In this document: one piece after another, positions 60,874 to 64,000 of the stretch | Position numbering within the stretch: the stretch's first letter is position 1 | Layout of the letters: every line of letters begins with the position of its first letter | Assembly: GCA_014872805.1 (NCBI GenBank) | Contig: WKFN01000008.1 | Coordinates: 61,722 to 125,721 of the forward strand | DNA: 64,000 nucleotides | Reading direction: 5' to 3' | From: Opacimonas sp014872805 | Lineage (GTDB): Bacteria; Pseudomonadota; Gammaproteobacteria; Enterobacterales; Alteromonadaceae | Position numbers and translations under genes: made by a program | Notes under the pieces: generated by a model | What the model was told of the DNA's origin: nothing | The model's database searches: none | Seen by the model: the letters and a program-made list of their open reading frames with translations, nothing else

Positions 60874-63864
60874 CTATAGGTTGTTGATACGAACACCCAC
60901 AGCATATCGCGGACCATACTGACCAGCAAACAAGAATTGCTCTTCAAAACGACCGAAGTGCTGTTCTGTCTCATTCGTCAAGTTAATCCCTTCAGCAAAC
61001 ACAGTAATGTTTTCTGTAACATCATAGTTAATGCTGATATCCCATTGACCATACTCTTTTGCGAATTGAGGCGGAACATCCAAAGTACCTTGAGATTGAC
61101 CTTGACCAATCAGATACTCCTCACGCCAAGCATAGGTTAAACGAACCGATAAAACATCGTCTTCATAGAACGCAGTAAAGTTTGCTGAATCACTTAATCC
61201 AGGCAGAACTTTTTGAGCGGCTAAAATGTAAGGATCATACTTTACATCACCATCAACAAACGTTGCATTAGTTGAGATACCGAGACCCGAGTCGCCAAAT
61301 ACGTGTTGTAATGCAATTTCAACACCGTTGGTTTCACGTTCATCAACGTTCTCAGGTGAGCTTAAACGCCAAGTGATGAGGGGATCGGATGAAGGATCAG
61401 GCTCAATTGCCCCACTTGCGTTCGCAAATCCACCCGCAACTAACTCGTTAAAGATAGCTGTATCGGTCGCTTGTTCACCGCGACCAGTAATCGCAGCCGC
61501 CGCATCGTTCCAACGTTGACCTAAATAGATATCATGTAAACCATCGATTTGTACGTCAACTGTTGACGTCTCAATCCAATCATCTACTGACTTCCAGAAA
61601 CCGCCAACCGCTACGTAACTCGCATCGTCATAATAGTATTCTAGAGTCAAATCAATATTGGTAGATTGGAACGGTAACAAGTTTGTGTTACCACGGCTAC
61701 CGGTGCGAGCACCGATTTTTGGACTACCCGATAAAGATAAACCGCCTAATAATGAACCTAAAGGCGCTCGAGTAATGGTTTTACCAGCAGAGAAACGACC
61801 TACCAAGTCGTCGCTTAGATCCACTTTAATATCTAAATTAGGAAGTAGTAAATCATAACCGCCCGCATTAGATACTTCTTGAATACCTGCAAAGTCAGTA
61901 ATCCATTCGGATGGCGCGACCCAATTCACTTGGCTAGCAATGTTACTTTGTGATGGACTGATGACATCTGTCTCTTCATAGCGCAAGCCAGCATTTAAGA
62001 CAACGTAATAATCTGATACATCAAACTCCCATGTGGTATTGATGTACGCACTGATTGTTTCTTCTTCCACAGATGACGTTGTGTTAGTTGTGTAGTACGG
62101 ATCAATGACATACTCATTATCACCCACAAACTCTGCAGTAATGTTTGCTAATTGACGAGCTAAAGCTTCATCATAATCAAATGTCCAGTAATAGTTAGGA
62201 CTCAATGAAGCACCACCGCCCGCGAATTGGTCTAGCAAACCAGAGGTTGAGTTGAGTGTAAACATGCTGTCTGGGAAAATTTGCGTATAGCTTGGTAAGA
62301 AACCAGGGCCACCGCGCAAACCTGACCAGCCACTTGTACCCGTAAGAACCTGTTTAGTATAACTTGCACCCGCTAAAATCTTAGTTAAAGCAGGGGCAAA
62401 ATCATACTCCGGTAAATACTCAAAACGCAACTGAGCTTGTTCAATTTCTGACTCACCAGGTGAGTGAATAAATTGACTGAAGTTCGAGTCGATCTCAGAG
62501 GCCAATAATTGGTTTGTACCGTTATTCCACATGACGTTAAATTGTGGAATTTCACCAGTCAGATATGAATACTCTTTATAGTCCAAGGCTGCAGAGCCAA
62601 GGATAATCTGTCCAGAGCTGCGCAAACCCGGATCCGCTCCATTATCAATGGTAATATACGAATCGTGGTAATCAAACTCAATGTTCAGTATATCAGATGC
62701 CGCAAAATCAACATTGAAACCAAACGAACGCATCTCAAACTCTGTGGTATCACGAGTGGCTGTAAAGGACCCATCGTCTCCAGAGATATTGGCGTAAAGA
62801 GCCGTACCGTTTTCATCAAGCTGATATGAGTTGATGTTAGAACCGAAGTTATTCCATATACCCCAACCAATAGCGTTTCGACCTGTGGTGACTTTACTTA
62901 TGGTGTAATCAGAGGTTAATACAAGGTCATCGGTTGCGGCAAATTGGAACGTAAATTGAGAGTTTTCGCGATTACGCGAGATATTCTCAATCCCGTAGTT
63001 CATGTCCTTCGGAAAGAAGTGGGCAGCAGTAGGCTGCAACACACCATCGAGATCTGGTGCCATGAAATTCTTAACCAGTTCGCCATTTTCATCAACAGGA
63101 CGCGCATCAATCGCGTCATTACCGTCTAGGTTAGGTAAGGACTGATTAGCTTGCCAGCCTTGAATACCCGCTGTTTGTTTTTGAAAATCACGACGCGCAC
63201 TAGAGAAGGTTGCCGCAAAACCAATGCGATCATCGGCGAATGTCTGACTCCATAGCGCAGCAATTTCAGGGATGTAGTCATCACCTTCCACATTTGAACT
63301 GTCATGGTTCATTTTAGCAGTGACAGAATACTGTAATCCAGGTTGTGACAGCGGTTTCGCCGTCACAATATTAACCGTAGCACCCAAACCACCCGAAGGT
63401 AAATCTGCGCGGGCCGTTTTATAGAGCTCAAGTGCACTGACACCTTCAGACGCTAAGTTTTCAAAATTAAATGAACGAGAAAAGCCCGTTGTTGGCATTT
63501 GCCGGCCATTCAATGTCACAAGGTTAAAATCAGGACCAAAACCACGAACAGTGATCTGGCTTCCCTCACCGTTAGCTCGGCTGACGGATACACCCGTAAT
63601 ACGTTGCAGAGATTCTGCTAAGTTTGTATCTGGGAATTTACCCATTTCTTCAGCCACAATTGCATCGACGACACCCTGATTGTCACGTTTGATATCAGCA
63701 GAACGAATCAAGCTTCCCTTGATGCCTTTTACTGAAATGACTTCAACGTTGTCATCGCTACTTGCATCTTCTTGCGCCACAACTGGTAGCGCGAGAGACG
63801 CGCCCATCAACATTGCAATTGATGCGGCGAGTTTAGTTTGTGTAAATGTATTATTTTTCATCAT
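60874..63864 (-). CDS. TonB-dependent receptor, oligosaccharide type
   Basis: 996 aa. Signal peptide ending LPVVAQ, then a TonB-box-like region (VEVISVKGIKGSLIRSADIK). The plug domain (about 60-180) contains GKFPDTNLAESLQRITGVSVSRANGEGSQITVRG, the standard form in alteromonad and xanthomonad carbohydrate receptors, and is followed by a long beta-barrel. The position beside GH1, GH3 and MFS genes suggests uptake of beta-glucan oligomers such as laminarin fragments. AGAGAG precedes ATG 63864, 25 bases after the stop of a further enzyme gene, so the two form an operon. Confidence 0.93.
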   Translation of the reverse strand: MMKNNTFTQTKLAASIAMLMGASLALPVVAQEDASSDDNVEVISVKGIKGSLIRSADIKRDNQGVVDAIVAEEMGKFPDTNLAESLQRITGVSVSRANGEGSQITVRGFGPDFNLVTLNGRQMPTTGFSRSFNFENLASEGVSALELYKTARADLPSGGLGATVNIVTAKPLSQPGLQYSVTAKMNHDSSNVEGDDYIPEIAALWSQTFADDRIGFAATFSSARRDFQKQTAGIQGWQANQSLPNLDGNDAIDARPVDENGELVKNFMAPDLDGVLQPTAAHFFPKDMNYGIENISRNRENSQFTFQFAATDDLVLTSDYTISKVTTGRNAIGWGIWNNFGSNINSYQLDENGTALYANISGDDGSFTATRDTTEFEMRSFGFNVDFAASDILNIEFDYHDSYITIDNGADPGLRSSGQIILGSAALDYKEYSYLTGEIPQFNVMWNNGTNQLLASEIDSNFSQFIHSPGESEIEQAQLRFEYLPEYDFAPALTKILAGASYTKQVLTGTSGWSGLRGGPGFLPSYTQIFPDSMFTLNSTSGLLDQFAGGGASLSPNYYWTFDYDEALARQLANITAEFVGDNEYVIDPYYTTNTTSSVEEETISAYINTTWEFDVSDYYVVLNAGLRYEETDVISPSQSNIASQVNWVAPSEWITDFAGIQEVSNAGGYDLLLPNLDIKVDLSDDLVGRFSAGKTITRAPLGSLLGGLSLSGSPKIGARTGSRGNTNLLPFQSTNIDLTLEYYYDDASYVAVGGFWKSVDDWIETSTVDVQIDGLHDIYLGQRWNDAAAAITGRGEQATDTAIFNELVAGGFANASGAIEPDPSSDPLITWRLSSPENVDERETNGVEIALQHVFGDSGLGISTNATFVDGDVKYDPYILAAQKVLPGLSDSANFTAFYEDDVLSVRLTYAWREEYLIGQGQSQGTLDVPPQFAKEYGQWDISINYDVTENITVFAEGINLTNETEQHFGRFEEQFLFAGQYGPRYAVGVRINNL

Positions 63865-63889
63865 TTGTACTCTCTATGCACTACCTTGT

Positions 63890-64000
63890 TTACATTGCTG
63901 ATGCAGAAGCAATTTTCACATTATCAATCTGATAAACTGCACCGCTTCCGGTTTCCCAAGTTGGGAATATCATTACCACTTGAATATTAGAAATATCCAA
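63890..64000 (-). CDS. C-terminal end of a secreted carbohydrate-active protein (partial)
   Basis: Only the last 36 codons are in the window: LDISNIQVVMIFPTW, then GAVYQIDNVKIASASAM and TAA. The strand pattern with FPTW...YQIDNVKI is typical of the terminal beta-sandwich (galactose-binding or CBM-like) domain of GH16 and GH3 glucanases. This is a guess from the tail alone. It is the gene directly upstream of the TonB receptor. Confidence 0.5.
   Translation of the reverse strand: MDISNIQVVMIFPTWETGSGAVYQIDNVKIASASAM

Overview
The window reads as chromosome of a marine, heterotrophic gammaproteobacterium, most likely an Alteromonadales member. Pointers are a gammaproteobacterial-type S10 ribosomal protein operon, UmuDC/YebG behind LexA boxes, a GlyGly-CTERM secreted protease, TRAP transport, two large TonB-dependent receptors and a beta-glucan utilisation locus. 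This is inferred from gene content and protein style only. I saw no rRNA, tRNA, CRISPR array, insertion sequence or integrase.

Layout. 1-8472: the N-terminal two thirds of PBP1B (mrcB), divergent from a polyhydroxyalkanoate (PHA) cluster of synthase phaC, regulator phaR, two phasins (one with a histone-H1-like tail), intracellular depolymerase phaZ, an MltB-type lytic transglycosylase and reductase phaB. No phaA thiolase is present. 8695-13194: housekeeping genes thpR, purU, a Dcp-type lipoprotein peptidase and a nitroreductase. 13196-19609 (minus): waaA with an SDR, and a tightly overlapping operon of alpha/beta hydrolase, kynureninase, MFS permease and YdjM-like membrane protein. The hydrolase seems to lack a normal start codon. 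19613-20040 holds a decayed gene, followed by a voltage-gated cation channel. 21010-26270: a TRAP operon divergent from a Cache histidine kinase and NarL-type regulator, with a strong inverted repeat between them. 26456-33272: an acyl-CoA ligase and the complete S10 operon (rpsJ to rpsQ), ended by its own terminator and not followed by spc genes.

33621-41026: a GAF-MshEN-GspE fusion ATPase, a HAD phosphatase, umuC-umuD divergent from yebG with two LexA boxes, then an orphan phage-type lysis pair (GH108 endolysin and 3TM holin) behind a third LexA-like box. gloA and a ybaK gene broken by one in-frame stop follow. 41089-50337: a putative operon of tandem SnoaL protein, LolD/MacB-like ABC ATPase, His-rich FtsX-type permease, reprolysin-like GlyGly-CTERM metalloprotease and GST, convergent with a His-rich ZnuD-like receptor preceded by a Zur-box-like palindrome. 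This suggests a zinc theme. 50417-53912: a sugar acetyltransferase, two small unknowns and an ActP-like symporter with its DUF4212 partner. 54326-64000: a beta-glucoside/beta-glucan locus with LacI regulator, GH1, FucP-like MFS, GH3 lipoprotein, TonB receptor and the C-terminal end of another secreted enzyme, with a LacI-type operator between GH1 and the MFS gene.

Best leads: (1) the lysis pair that looks SOS-controlled and sits beside umuDC/yebG; (2) the His-rich ABC/secreted metalloprotease operon next to the Zur-box/ZnuD-like gene; (3) the TFEDWTD selectivity filter of the voltage-gated channel; (4) the GAF-fused GspE ATPase; (5) the nine-base-arm operator between the TRAP genes and their two-component system. 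Several genes show recent damage or odd starts (hydrolase start, ybaK stop, frameshifted remnant, four-codon minigene before the kinase).
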